This document shows, one piece after another, positions 40,566 to 49,606 of a DNA stretch of 64,000 bases. The stretch comes from Bryobacterales bacterium (GTDB lineage: Bacteria; Acidobacteriota; Terriglobia; Bryobacterales; Bryobacteraceae): NCBI GenBank assembly GCA_020852175.1, contig JADZBH010000042.1, forward strand, positions 62,001 to 126,000, in the 5' to 3' direction. A program made the position numbers and the translations under genes. The notes beneath the pieces were generated by a model. It made no database searches. It had not been told where the DNA came from and saw only the letters and a list, made by a program, of their open reading frames with translations. The first letter of the stretch is position 1, and every line of letters starts with the position of its first letter.

Positions 40566-42817
40566 ACGACGCCCCACCTCCGGCGCAACAGCCATTCGGC
40601 CGCTTTCAATCCGCATAACGCCAGGAACACGGCCGGAAGATTCCACAGCTCCTTGGTCTCGCGCACGGTAATGCCCGCCTCCGACAGCGACACCTCGTCG
40701 GGCAGCTTGCCCACATCGTCCGGCTTCCAATACCTGCCTCCGGTGAGGGACGCCAGCTTTTCCAAAAGGTCGCGATTCTGCCGTGTATGGAAGTTTTCGG
40801 CCACGCCATCCTGCCGCTGGAAGGTGAACACGTCGCGTCCAACCTCTTCCTCGCCGCGCCGGGCCACGGCCTCGGCCACATACTGCCCCGGCTTGTCCGC
40901 CGTCCATTCGCCTGTGTACTGTCCCGGCGTCACCGGGTCAGGCTGCAACTCCACCACGCCGCCGCTGGCCTCCGGCCCCAGAATCCGTACCTCCACCTTG
41001 GCGTCGGCCGCCGGCAGATAGTTCCGGTCCCGCACATCCACGTTCAATTTCAACTTCGACTCATCCACAAGCACCTGGCGCGGCGTGGACGAGACCACGC
41101 GGCCTGGCGTTTCGCTCACCGCCCAGCGCAGCAGTTGCCGCCAGAACACCTCGTGCGTCATGTCGGCCAGCGGCTGCTGCATCTGCCAGCGCCAGGTGTC
41201 GCCGGCAACCACCGCCGTGCGCCCGCGGCCGTAGTTCTGCACCACCAGAAACGGAGCGCGCCTGCCCGCCACCTCGGCCAGCACCGAAGCGCCCGGCTTG
41301 GGCGTTCCCACCTCCTGCCAGGCCATCAGAGCAGGCAGCTTCTTCCATCGCGCGGCGTTCTTCCCCGCATCTTCATCCTCCAGCCGGCAGAGTGGACTCT
41401 CCGCGCCAGCCGCCGTCAACTCCACCGTCACCATCTCGCGGTGGAAGGTAGCCTTGCGGTCCGGCAGCGCCACCGGCAGCATCCCCGCCAGTTCCGACCG
41501 CGCCCAGCCGCCCTCGCTCATCGCCGAACGGCCGGCCAGCAGAATCAACCCGCCGCCGCGCCGGTCCACGAACTGTTTCAGAAGCTCCTGCTGCGCCGCG
41601 GTGAAGTAGTTCAACTCGACGCTGCCGATCACCACAGCCTGATAGCCGAACAACTCGTCCACCGTCGCCGGGAAGCCCTGTTCCAGGCCGCCACTGGCGC
41701 TGTCGGCGCCCTGAATGTAGTTCTTGTTCTGCGTCGTACGCAGCAACGTGACCAATTGCAGCGACGGATCGTCCTCCACCGCCCTGCGGATGAACTTGAA
41801 CTCCCAGCGCGGCTCGCCCTCGATGTACAGCACCTTGGGCCGCGACGCACTCACGTCCACCAGCCGCAGCACGGAGTTGTTCAGCGTATTGACCTCGCCC
41901 TGCAACGGATCGGTGGCAAACGTAAAGCCGCGCGCCCCGGCGGGTCCCGCGTTGAACGAAAGGGTTTCGCTTTGCACGCGGCCGTCGCCTTGCACCTCCA
42001 CTTCCTTCGACGCCACCACGCGGCCGCCGTCCTTCGCCGTCAGGCGAACCTTCCGGCCCGCCGCTCCGAAACTCACCAGGTTCACCTGGGCCTGTACCCT
42101 GGCCTCGGCCAGCGCCCGCGACGGCGCGGCCACGCCGGCAATCTCCACGTCCAGCGACGGCCTTTCCCGCCCGACGCCCACCGTGTACACGGGAATGCGC
42201 CGCGAACGGAGATCGGCCAGCGCAGCCGCATCCAGCCCGCCGCCGTTTTCGGCTCCATCGCTCACCAGCACCACGGCGCCCAGAGGCAAACCGGCGGACT
42301 CCCGGGCCAGTTGCCGCAGCGATTCACCAATGTGCGTCGCCTTGCCCGCCATCGTAAGGCTCTGGAAGTTGTCCACACGTTCCAATCCGTCGCCCGCGCG
42401 GTACAGGCGGGTTTGAAACCTCTGCCGCAGCGCCGCCAGCAGGCCGCCGTCCAACGCCGCCCGCGCCGTCTCGCCCCGCCGGCGCCCGTCTTCACTGATG
42501 GCCATGCTGCGCGAGTCGTCCACCACGACGGCGACGATGTTCTGCTGCGGCTTCAGCGTGGTCAGGGTCAACGCCGGTTGCCACAACAGCAGCAACAACG
42601 CCGCCACCAGCCCCGCCTGCAAGCTCCACAACACGGCGCTGCGCCAGCCCCGCACCGCGCCCGCGGTGGCGCTCTGCCGGCTCCACCACAGCCAACCCAA
42701 CCCGCCCGCCGCCGCCAGCACCGCCAGCGCCAATACCCACACCGGCCACCGCGCCAGAAGAACCCATTCGCCCTTGGCATATGCCGATAGTGGATAGCGG
42801 AAAAAGAATTCGAACAT
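40562..42817 (-). CDS. Membrane protein with VWA and glutamine-amidotransferase-like domains
   Basis: 751 residues. Two N-terminal helices (WPVWVLALAVLAAAGGLGWL and AVLWSLQAGLVAALLLLLW) precede a VWA domain with the MIDAS sequence VVVDDSRSMAIS. After that are Ig-like strands and a GATase1-like fold (about 370-560: FGYQAVVIGSVELNYFTAAQ, GGGLILLAGRSAMSEGGWA) that lacks an obvious Cys nucleophile. A C-terminal helix (FLALCGLKAAEWLLRRRW) ends the protein. It sits between DUF4159 (19 nt) and the C13-like gene (4-nt overlap). It is a second VWA component for the MoxR module. Confidence 0.85.
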   Translation of the reverse strand: MFEFFFRYPLSAYAKGEWVLLARWPVWVLALAVLAAAGGLGWLWWSRQSATAGAVRGWRSAVLWSLQAGLVAALLLLLWQPALTLTTLKPQQNIVAVVVDDSRSMAISEDGRRRGETARAALDGGLLAALRQRFQTRLYRAGDGLERVDNFQSLTMAGKATHIGESLRQLARESAGLPLGAVVLVSDGAENGGGLDAAALADLRSRRIPVYTVGVGRERPSLDVEIAGVAAPSRALAEARVQAQVNLVSFGAAGRKVRLTAKDGGRVVASKEVEVQGDGRVQSETLSFNAGPAGARGFTFATDPLQGEVNTLNNSVLRLVDVSASRPKVLYIEGEPRWEFKFIRRAVEDDPSLQLVTLLRTTQNKNYIQGADSASGGLEQGFPATVDELFGYQAVVIGSVELNYFTAAQQELLKQFVDRRGGGLILLAGRSAMSEGGWARSELAGMLPVALPDRKATFHREMVTVELTAAGAESPLCRLEDEDAGKNAARWKKLPALMAWQEVGTPKPGASVLAEVAGRRAPFLVVQNYGRGRTAVVAGDTWRWQMQQPLADMTHEVFWRQLLRWAVSETPGRVVSSTPRQVLVDESKLKLNVDVRDRNYLPAADAKVEVRILGPEASGGVVELQPDPVTPGQYTGEWTADKPGQYVAEAVARRGEEEVGRDVFTFQRQDGVAENFHTRQNRDLLEKLASLTGGRYWKPDDVGKLPDEVSLSEAGITVRETKELWNLPAVFLALCGLKAAEWLLRRRWGVV

Positions 42818-42836
42818 CGGTTCCCGGTGCGCCTTT

Positions 42837-43646
42837 TCAGTGCGTCATGGAGTAGATGATGTAATTGATCCCTACGCGGTAGGCCAGCGAAGCATACCGT
42901 TCGGGGTACTGCGGATGATCGGCCCACTCCCATGCGTCGCCGAGATCCATGTTGTGGCAGATGCCCACCATCAGACGCCCCTTGTCGTCGTGAATTCCCC
43001 GCCAGCGTCCAATGTAGCCATCGTTTTCAGCCACCCGCCCCGTGAACAGAAATTGAATACCCGGCACTTGAAACCGCTCGTCCAGGTCGTAAAGCGCGTG
43101 GAAGATCTGCTCCTTGTTCTCCAGTTCCACCACGGGCCGGTCGGGAAACACTTTTTGCATGCCGGCCATGAAGATGTCCCACTCAAACGTCCCGTGGAAA
43201 TCATCGAACATCATGAAGCCGCCCTTCAGCAGGTACTCGCGCAGACGCTTGGCCTGCGCGTCGCTCAGCCCCCACCGCCCCACTTCGGTCGCATAAATCC
43301 AGGGGTAGTTGAAGATGTCGTCCGACTCCAGGTCCACCACCTGCTCCACGCTGCGCACGTTCAGGCGCGTCAACCGCCGCACGCCTTGTACGAACTGGCG
43401 GTCGGCTTTCGGGTAATCGGTCGCCCAACTCCCCCCGGCACGCCCCCAATACCCGTTGCGTAAAGGAGAATAGCGCAGTCGAGCGAACTGGAACTCCGTT
43501 TTGTCGTTCCCATCGGCGGGGAAGGGCGCCGGGTTGTCTTCCTCCTCGAGAAAGGACCGCATTCCGCGGCCACGCTGGAAGGCAAACAGGCCCGTCCAGA
43601 TCGTCAAACCCATGGCGGCCACCGTCGCGAGTGTGCGCATTCTCAT
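42837..43646 (-). CDS. DUF4159 domain protein, exported
   Basis: 269 residues. A signal or anchor lies at the N-terminus (LATVAAMGLTIWTGLFAF). The body matches DUF4159: FQFARLRYSPLRNGYWG, WATDYPKADRQFVQGVRRLT, a GGFMMFDDFHG turn, and a GICHNMDLGDAWEW segment. DUF4159 proteins are commonly encoded next to MoxR, DUF58 and VWA genes; a GATase-like fold has been suggested, but the role is unknown. A GAGGG SD lies ~8 nt before the ATG. It is the first gene of the operon. Confidence 0.85.
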   Translation of the reverse strand: MRMRTLATVAAMGLTIWTGLFAFQRGRGMRSFLEEEDNPAPFPADGNDKTEFQFARLRYSPLRNGYWGRAGGSWATDYPKADRQFVQGVRRLTRLNVRSVEQVVDLESDDIFNYPWIYATEVGRWGLSDAQAKRLREYLLKGGFMMFDDFHGTFEWDIFMAGMQKVFPDRPVVELENKEQIFHALYDLDERFQVPGIQFLFTGRVAENDGYIGRWRGIHDDKGRLMVGICHNMDLGDAWEWADHPQYPERYASLAYRVGINYIIYSMTH

Positions 43647-43749
43647 GTGCCTGCCCTCAAACTGATCCTTACCATATCACGCCCAACTCTGATTGGACGC
43701 CCGCCAACGTGCAAAGTTACGGGCCCGTGGCCCGCCCCGTCCGGCACGC

Positions 43750-43755
43750 TACAAT
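43750..43755 (+). promoter_or_regulatory. -10 element TACAAT for the gene at 43762 (leaderless)
   Basis: TACAAT ends 6 nt before the ATG at 43762. No SD site is present. The element lies about 100 nt from the divergent DUF4159 start. Confidence 0.6.
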
Positions 43756-43761
43756 TTCTCC

Positions 43762-43980
43762 ATGTTCTGTTGCGACCTCCTCGGCGATATGGCCTCTCGC
43801 GGCTTCGTCGTGAACGAACCCGTTCACAAGCTCGCCAACGGCCGCATCCTCACCGAAATCGACACAGAGTACTTCTTCCTGTTCGGCGATGCACGGCCCA
43901 GCTACGTCGGTCTCCATTACTGCCCCTTCTGCGGCCGGTCGCTTTCCCGCGAACTCTGGAACCGCGAAAAGAAAAAGTAG
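43762..43980 (+). CDS. Small Cys-containing protein with a CPFCG motif
   Basis: 72 residues. It begins MFCCDLLGDMASRGF and ends with HYCPFCGRSLSRELW, so a C-C pair and a C-P-F-C-G knuckle could bind a metal such as zinc. The middle (NGRILTEIDTEYFFLFGDAR) looks like a small beta sheet. I do not recognise a named family. The leaderless promoter and good codon bias support a real gene. A longer frame from 43693 would run through the promoter. Confidence 0.72.
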   Translation: MFCCDLLGDMASRGFVVNEPVHKLANGRILTEIDTEYFFLFGDARPSYVGLHYCPFCGRSLSRELWNREKKK

Positions 43981-44074
43981 GGCAGCGGCACGGTTCCCGA
44001 TCGCACGGTCCACGCCCTCTTTCTGAAATTGTGTTGTGAACTGTGGTTAAATAGTTTCGCTCACCCTGGGTTAT

Positions 44075-45991
44075 ATGAGTTCCGGACCGAAATCGCTTCC
44101 CTCGCTACCCGAGGTTCACGCCACGGTGGATACCGTCCACCCCTCGATCTGGAAACGCATCTTCGCCTTCGCGGGCCCCGCCTACCTGGTCAGCGTCGGC
44201 TACATGGACCCCGGCAACTGGGCCACGGATCTGGAAGGCGGCGCGCGCTTCGGCTACCAACTGCTGTGGGTGCTCATGGTCTCCAACGCCATGGCCATCC
44301 TGTTGCAAACGCTCAGCGCCCGCCTGGGCATCGTCGCCGGACGCGACCTGGCCCAGGCCTGCCGCGAAGCCTACCCTCGCCGCGTCTCGCACGCCCTGTG
44401 GTTCTTGTGTGAAATCGCCATCGCCGCCTGCGATCTCGCCGAAGTCCTCGGCGCGGCCATCGGCCTGAAACTCCTGTTCGGCATCCCGCTGCTCACCGGC
44501 GTGCTGTTGACGGCGCTGGACACCCTGCTCATCCTCTGGTTCACCCGCTTCGGCATCCGCCTGTTCGAGGCCATCGTCCTGTCGCTGATCGCCCTTATCG
44601 CCGGCTGTTTTCTGTTGGAAATGTGGTTTGCGCAGCCGGTCCTGGGCGATGTGGTGAAGGGCATCGTGCCCCGCCTGAACAGCGAAAGCCTCTACGTCGC
44701 CATCGGCATTCTGGGCGCCACGGTCATGCCGCACAATCTGTATCTGCATGGCGCGCTTGTGCAAACCCGCCGGATCGGCCACAGCGCGGCGGAAAAGCGC
44801 ACGGCCTGCCGGTATAACCTCATCGATTCCGTGGTGGCGCTGAATGGCGCCCTGCTGGTGAACGGCGCCATTCTCGTGCTGGCGGCGTCCACCTTTTATA
44901 CGCGCGGCATCGTGGTCACCGAAATCGAACAGGCCCACGAGATGCTCGCGCCGCTACTGGGTACCACGCTGGCCAGCGCCGCCTTCGCCATCGCCCTGCT
45001 GGCCAGCGGCCAGTCCTCGACCATGACCGGCACCATGGCCGGGCAGATCGTCATGGAGGGCTTCCTCAATTTCCGCATGCGGCCTTGGCTTCGCCGTCTT
45101 ATTACGCGCATGCTGGCCATCGTCCCGGCCGCGATCACCGTGTACGTCAGCGGAGAAGCCGGCAGCTACCAGCTTCTCCTGCTCAGCCAGGTCATCCTCA
45201 GCATGCAGCTTCCCTTCGCCGTCATCCCCCTGATCCACTTCTCCAGCGATCGCAAGATCATGGGCGAGTTCGCCAGCGCCGCCTGGGTCCGGGTGCTCGC
45301 CTGGATCGCCGCCTCCATCATCGTCGGCCTCAACGTCTGGCTGGTCGTCCAAACCTTCGGCGAATGGCTGGCCGCCTCCGGCTCCTGGCTCTGGCTCATC
45401 CTGGGACCCGCCGCGGCCGCACTGGCCGCGCTGCTGGCCTGGGTGACGCTTCACCCCTGGCTGCCCGAACACTGGCGCAGACTGGGGGCCTCAGGCATTC
45501 CTCTGCCCGCGCCGGCCACTCCGGTTACTGAGGCTGGTGCACCACAATATCGAACCTTGTTGGTGCCTTTGGACCACACCGCGGCCGACCAGGAGGCGGT
45601 CAGCCACGCTCTTGCTCTGGCCCGCGCGCATGGCGCCAAAATCGTTCTGGTTCACATCGAGGAGGGCGTCACCAGCCAGGTGTACGGCGATCTCGCCTCC
45701 ACCGCCGAAATCGAACGGGGCCGGGGTTATTTCGAACAGATCCTTGCCCACTTGCGCGCCACCGGAGTGGAAGCCGAACTGATCATCCGTCACGCGCCGC
45801 TTCCTGGGGCCGAAATCGTCCGGGTTGCCCGCGCCGTGAACCCCGATCTGCTTGTCATGGGCGCGCACGGACATCGCGGCCTGAAGGATCTGATCTTCGG
45901 CCAAACCATTCAGGCTGTCCGCCATGAACTTTCCGTCCCGCTGTTCATCGTTCGCGGCGACAAAACCGGCGGCGGCTCGGGCGGGGATTAG
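44075..45991 (+). CDS. mntH: Nramp divalent-metal transporter fused to a universal stress protein domain
   Basis: 638 residues. The first ~470 form an Nramp transporter of 11-12 helices with both metal-site motifs: GYMDPGNWATD in helix 1 and GATVMPHNLYLHGALVQ in helix 6. It should take up Mn(II) or Fe(II) with protons. From about residue 490 a USP domain follows (YRTLLVPLDHTAADQEAVSH, KIVLVHIEEGV, LVMGAHGHRGLKDLIFGQT). The USP nucleotide loop G-x2-G-x9-G is present but ends in Gln rather than Ser/Thr. It is a single open frame with no stop, so the fusion is real. A nucleotide or stress signal may gate metal uptake. The short upstream region (94 nt) shows no clear operator. Confidence 0.9.
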   Translation: MSSGPKSLPSLPEVHATVDTVHPSIWKRIFAFAGPAYLVSVGYMDPGNWATDLEGGARFGYQLLWVLMVSNAMAILLQTLSARLGIVAGRDLAQACREAYPRRVSHALWFLCEIAIAACDLAEVLGAAIGLKLLFGIPLLTGVLLTALDTLLILWFTRFGIRLFEAIVLSLIALIAGCFLLEMWFAQPVLGDVVKGIVPRLNSESLYVAIGILGATVMPHNLYLHGALVQTRRIGHSAAEKRTACRYNLIDSVVALNGALLVNGAILVLAASTFYTRGIVVTEIEQAHEMLAPLLGTTLASAAFAIALLASGQSSTMTGTMAGQIVMEGFLNFRMRPWLRRLITRMLAIVPAAITVYVSGEAGSYQLLLLSQVILSMQLPFAVIPLIHFSSDRKIMGEFASAAWVRVLAWIAASIIVGLNVWLVVQTFGEWLAASGSWLWLILGPAAAALAALLAWVTLHPWLPEHWRRLGASGIPLPAPATPVTEAGAPQYRTLLVPLDHTAADQEAVSHALALARAHGAKIVLVHIEEGVTSQVYGDLASTAEIERGRGYFEQILAHLRATGVEAELIIRHAPLPGAEIVRVARAVNPDLLVMGAHGHRGLKDLIFGQTIQAVRHELSVPLFIVRGDKTGGGSGGD

Positions 45992-46012
45992 CCGCTTTCT
46001 GCCTTCCCAGAC

Positions 46013-46029
46013 GGTTCCACTCTGGAACC
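46013..46029. repeat. 17-nt palindrome after the Nramp-USP gene
   Basis: GGTTCCA at 46013-46019, 3-nt loop, TGGAACC at 46023-46029. It is 22 nt after the transporter stop and upstream of the next gene. With no T-tract it could be a factor-dependent terminator hairpin or an operator for the following gene. Confidence 0.4.
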
Positions 46030-46141
46030 CAGGCGGAACACCTGTGTCGCTCTGACCCGCCCGTCACCCGGCGACGACTATAACTCCTTTAGAATCCGTG
46101 CAACCAATTGGCAGCCTGGTTGCATCATATTGATTGACGTT

Positions 46142-46696
46142 ATGCCTCGCCCGTTGACACCCGCCATTCTGGTTCTGGCCGGCGCGCTCAGTGCCGGACC
46201 TGGCCGCGCGGCCACGCTCGAGCGCCTCTCCATGGACGAGATGATCCACCAGTCCACCGAGATTGTCCGCGGGCGCGTGATGACGCTGGGTGTATCCACC
46301 AAAGGATCGGTCCTTTACACATTGGCGCGCGTCGAGGTTCTGGAACGCTGGAAGGGCCCGACCGGCCGGACCGTGGAGATTTGGATTCCGGGCGGCCGGA
46401 GCGGCAATCTGCGGCAAACGTTTTCGGGAGCGCCTTCGCTCAGTGTGGGCGGCGAATATGTCCTGTTTCTGTGGGCGGGTTCGAGCGGAAACCGGCAGGT
46501 GATCGGTTTTTCCCAGGGCGCTTTCGACGTGAAGCTCGACGCCAAGGGCAGCCCCCAAATGCAACGCGCGGCGACGAGTGAAGCGATGCTCGACGACAGG
46601 GGCCAGCAGGTGGAAGACGTGCCGGTGCGGATGAGTCTGGCCGAGTTGCGCAAGAAATTGCGGTCGGTTCTTGGCCTGACGGGAGGCGCCGAGTAA
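46142..46696 (+). CDS. Exported protein of unknown function paired with a matrixin protease
   Basis: 184 residues from the ATG at 46142, which gives a signal peptide (LTPAILVLAGALSAGPGRAA). The mature part is a small beta-rich domain (LSMDEMIHQSTEIVRGRV, VLYTLARVEVLERWKG, GGEYVLFLWAGSSGN). I do not recognise a family. It lies 3 nt before the matrixin gene, so it may be a chaperone, inhibitor or partner of that protease. The TATTGATTGA region upstream is a weak promoter match. Confidence 0.75.
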   Translation: MPRPLTPAILVLAGALSAGPGRAATLERLSMDEMIHQSTEIVRGRVMTLGVSTKGSVLYTLARVEVLERWKGPTGRTVEIWIPGGRSGNLRQTFSGAPSLSVGGEYVLFLWAGSSGNRQVIGFSQGAFDVKLDAKGSPQMQRAATSEAMLDDRGQQVEDVPVRMSLAELRKKLRSVLGLTGGAE

Positions 46697-46699
46697 TCC

Positions 46700-49204
46700 A
46701 TGCGGCGTGGCCTGCGGTTTTTGGCGGTGCTCCTGGCGCTCAGCGCCGGCGCGCAGGCTTATTACCATTTCATTCACTTTCTCTCGCGCCAGGGACCTTT
46801 CACGCCGATTCCCGAGAAGTTCGACCTCTCAGCCCTGCTGAATAAGACCGTCTTTTTCACCATCAGTGAAACCGGACCGGCCGCCCTTTCCGCCGGGGAC
46901 AGCAAGGAAGCCGTCGTCAGCCAGCTCCGGCTGGCCGCCAAAGCCTGGAACGACGTGCCCACCTCGGAGTTGCGTCTTGCCTTCGGCGGGTTCACACAGC
47001 CTGGTGCGTTCCAAAGCTCACCTCTGGTGGAGATCGTTTTCGACGAGGTTCCCCCGGGTCTGGTGGCGTTGGGAGGGATCACATCGCGGGGGGCCATGAC
47101 CAGCGGACCGGGCGGCGCCTTCGTGCCCATCCAGCGTTCCACAGTCATCCTGCGGCGCGATCTCACCGACCGTCCCAGTTGGTCCGAAGGGCTGTTCCTG
47201 ACGATGGTGCACGAGTTGGGCCACGCGCTCGGGTTGCAGCACACGCTGACCTCCAGCGTGATGTCCACCGAGATCACGCGCGCGATGACCAAGGCCGCGC
47301 CACTCGGCGCCGACGATGCCGCCGGCCTTTCCCTGCTGTATCCGGCCCCGAATTACCTGGCCTCCACCGGCTCCATTTCCGGCCGTGTGGGCACTGCCGG
47401 GGAGGCTGTGAACATGGCCAGCGTCGTGGCGCTCTCCCCCGATGGTTCGGCCATCAGCGCGCTGACCAATCCCGACGGCACATTCCTGCTCCAGGGACTG
47501 CCGCCCGGATCCTACTACCTCTACGCCCACCCGCTGCCGCCGCAGCTCTCCGTGGAATCGTTTCCGGCCAACATCACCCCGCCTTCGGACCTGGAAGGGC
47601 GTCCGATCCCGGCCACGTTGTCGTTTGAGACTGTCTTTTACCCCGGGGTGAAGGACCCCGCCGCGGCCACCATTTTCCCGGTCGGCAAAGGAACGGTTGT
47701 CGAAGGCATCAATTTCGATGTCCGCCGCCGCGCGGCGCCGGCGGTCTACGCCGTCCAGACCTACAGCTATCCCGGCAATGTTGCCGTCAAGCCGGCTCAC
47801 CTGAACACCTACGGCGGCCGCAACTACTTCATCGCCGCGGGCTTTGGCCTGACGTCGGGCGCGGGCGTGACAGCGGGCTTGCAGATGAGCGTGATTGGCG
47901 GCTCGGCGGTCATCGCGCCCGGCAGCATACGTCCGTATCCGAGCGACCCGCGGTACATCACGGCCGATTTCAATCTGGCGCCCTTCCCCGGCGAGGGTGC
48001 AAAGCATCTTATCTTCTTCGCCGACAACGACATGTATGTGCTGCCCGGCGGCTTCCGGATCGTCAACCGTACGCCGCCCGCCATCACCTCGATCACGCCC
48101 GAGGTGGATTCGGCAGGCGCGTCCATCCTGCGCATTACCGGCACGGGACTGGCAGCCGACACGCGCATCCTCTTCGATGGCGCCGTGGCCACGGTACGCG
48201 GCTTCAATGCCGCCACGGGCATTCTGGTTTCGCCTCCCGCCGCGCGGCCCGGCCATAAAGCCGTGGTGGTCGCGTTGAACCGGGATGGGCAGAGCAGTCT
48301 TTTCCTGCAGGGGAACCAGCCCCCGTCGGTGCAATTGGATTCCTCCGATACGCCGGTCTTCACGGTGACGCCGAACCAGCTCACGGCAGGCACGGAGACC
48401 ATGGTGGAGGTGCAGGGCATGGGTACGGCATTTCAGGAGGGGCAGGTGGCGTTGGCCCTCGGCTCGGCCGACGTCAGCGTGCGCCGCCTGTGGGTCACCT
48501 CGCCGAATCGCATCGTCGCCAATGTCGTCGTGGCCGCCAACGCCTCGCCTGGCGCCTCCATGGTGACCGTTGTGAACGGTCTCCGCTCCACGGGGCTGGC
48601 TGACGGCCTCTCCGTGGTTCCCGGCGCCAGGCCCACGGTGCGCGGCGCGGTAATTGAAGCCGGCTCGGGCCGCACCGACGTGGTTCCCGGCGCCGTGGCC
48701 GCCGCCCAGCTTTCCGGCCTTGCGAGTGCGGGTGCGATCACGGTCACGCTCAATGGCATGCCCGTGCAGTCGCCCGCGTTGAACGACAGCCTGCTCACGT
48801 TTACAGTGCCCTCCGGCACGCCCTCGGGCCCGGCGCCACTGCGCGTTCGCGTAAACGGCGACGAACTGCCTGCCATCGCGGTCTCGATCGACCTTCCGCC
48901 GCCCACCGTCGCCGCCATCTACTCAGGAGGCACCAGGATCGACCTCAACCGTCCGGCACGTCCCGGCGAGGTGATCACCGTGGCCGTCGGCGGGGCGGGC
49001 GAACTCGGACCCGAAGCCTCCGCCTCGCGCTTCCGGGTATGCGTGAACGACCAGCCGCTTACGGTGCTACAGGCGGGACTTCTCGGCGATGGCTCCTACG
49101 GCGTGCAGGTACAACTCGATCCGGGACTGCCCGCGGGCACCTACATGCTCACCGTCGCCGTCGACTCGCGCGTCTCGCCCGTCCAGAGCCTTCCGGTAAA
49201 GTAG
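46700..49204 (+). CDS. Exported matrixin-type metzincin protease with IPT/TIG-like domains
   Basis: 834 residues. Signal peptide at the start (LRFLAVLLALSAGAQA). The protease domain carries MVHELGHALGLQH, the HExxHxxGxxH zinc motif (His171, Glu172, His175, His181), and a Met-turn at SSVMSTE (Met188). A carboxypeptidase-regulatory-like module follows (about 223-285: GSISGRVGTAGE, NPDGTFLLQGLPPGSYYLY), then several IPT/TIG-like Ig domains to the C-terminus. Matrixins cut extracellular proteins. No pro-domain Cys switch is obvious. It is translated 3 nt after the small exported gene. Confidence 0.88.
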   Translation: MRRGLRFLAVLLALSAGAQAYYHFIHFLSRQGPFTPIPEKFDLSALLNKTVFFTISETGPAALSAGDSKEAVVSQLRLAAKAWNDVPTSELRLAFGGFTQPGAFQSSPLVEIVFDEVPPGLVALGGITSRGAMTSGPGGAFVPIQRSTVILRRDLTDRPSWSEGLFLTMVHELGHALGLQHTLTSSVMSTEITRAMTKAAPLGADDAAGLSLLYPAPNYLASTGSISGRVGTAGEAVNMASVVALSPDGSAISALTNPDGTFLLQGLPPGSYYLYAHPLPPQLSVESFPANITPPSDLEGRPIPATLSFETVFYPGVKDPAAATIFPVGKGTVVEGINFDVRRRAAPAVYAVQTYSYPGNVAVKPAHLNTYGGRNYFIAAGFGLTSGAGVTAGLQMSVIGGSAVIAPGSIRPYPSDPRYITADFNLAPFPGEGAKHLIFFADNDMYVLPGGFRIVNRTPPAITSITPEVDSAGASILRITGTGLAADTRILFDGAVATVRGFNAATGILVSPPAARPGHKAVVVALNRDGQSSLFLQGNQPPSVQLDSSDTPVFTVTPNQLTAGTETMVEVQGMGTAFQEGQVALALGSADVSVRRLWVTSPNRIVANVVVAANASPGASMVTVVNGLRSTGLADGLSVVPGARPTVRGAVIEAGSGRTDVVPGAVAAAQLSGLASAGAITVTLNGMPVQSPALNDSLLTFTVPSGTPSGPAPLRVRVNGDELPAIAVSIDLPPPTVAAIYSGGTRIDLNRPARPGEVITVAVGGAGELGPEASASRFRVCVNDQPLTVLQAGLLGDGSYGVQVQLDPGLPAGTYMLTVAVDSRVSPVQSLPVK

Positions 49205-49252
49205 GCGCACATCACCGGCGCCTTGACGGCGCGGCTCCGCGAGCGTCCATGT

Positions 49253-49258
49253 TATCGT
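49253..49258 (+). promoter_or_regulatory. -10 element TATCGT for the gene at 49266 (leaderless)
   Basis: TATCGT ends 7 nt before the ATG at 49266. A TTGACG at 49223-49228 is 24 nt upstream of the -10, too far for a standard -35. Confidence 0.5.
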
Positions 49259-49265
49259 CGATTCA

Positions 49266-49544
49266 ATGGCATTTGAGTCCGACAAGACCATGTTCGAGAT
49301 CTACCGCGAGACGACCTATGCCTCCGAATACCGCGTCGTCTATTTCACCGAACTTCAGGATCACAACAAGGAGCACGAGATCAATCGCGCCATGGCGGGC
49401 GAACATTTCTGCGACGGCTTCATCCACGATTTTGAAAAGGACAAGGCGAAGGCGATCATCGAGGGCATCCTGCTGCGCATGAATGGCGGAGAGAGGCTGG
49501 CGCCCGAGGACATTCTCCGCGAACTGGGCCCGCACGCGGCCTGA
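49266..49544 (+). CDS. Small soluble protein of unknown function
   Basis: 92 residues, acidic and helical. It begins MAFESDKTMFEIYRETTYAS and contains EYRVVYFTELQDHNKEHEIN and DFEKDKAKAIIEGILLRMN. No signal, membrane segment or known motif. One Cys in GEHFCDGF. The leaderless promoter and bias-consistent codons support expression. I cannot assign a family. Confidence 0.68.
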   Translation: MAFESDKTMFEIYRETTYASEYRVVYFTELQDHNKEHEINRAMAGEHFCDGFIHDFEKDKAKAIIEGILLRMNGGERLAPEDILRELGPHAA

Positions 49545-49594
49545 GCAGGCCTACCGGCCCTTGCGCCAAGGATTCCTCACTCTGGCGTGCGCGC

Positions 49595-49600
49595 TATGCT
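49595..49600 (+). promoter_or_regulatory. -10 element TATGCT for the DinB gene (leaderless)
   Basis: TATGCT ends 6 nt before the ATG at 49607, with no SD site. Confidence 0.55.
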
Positions 49601-49606
49601 GAAGCC

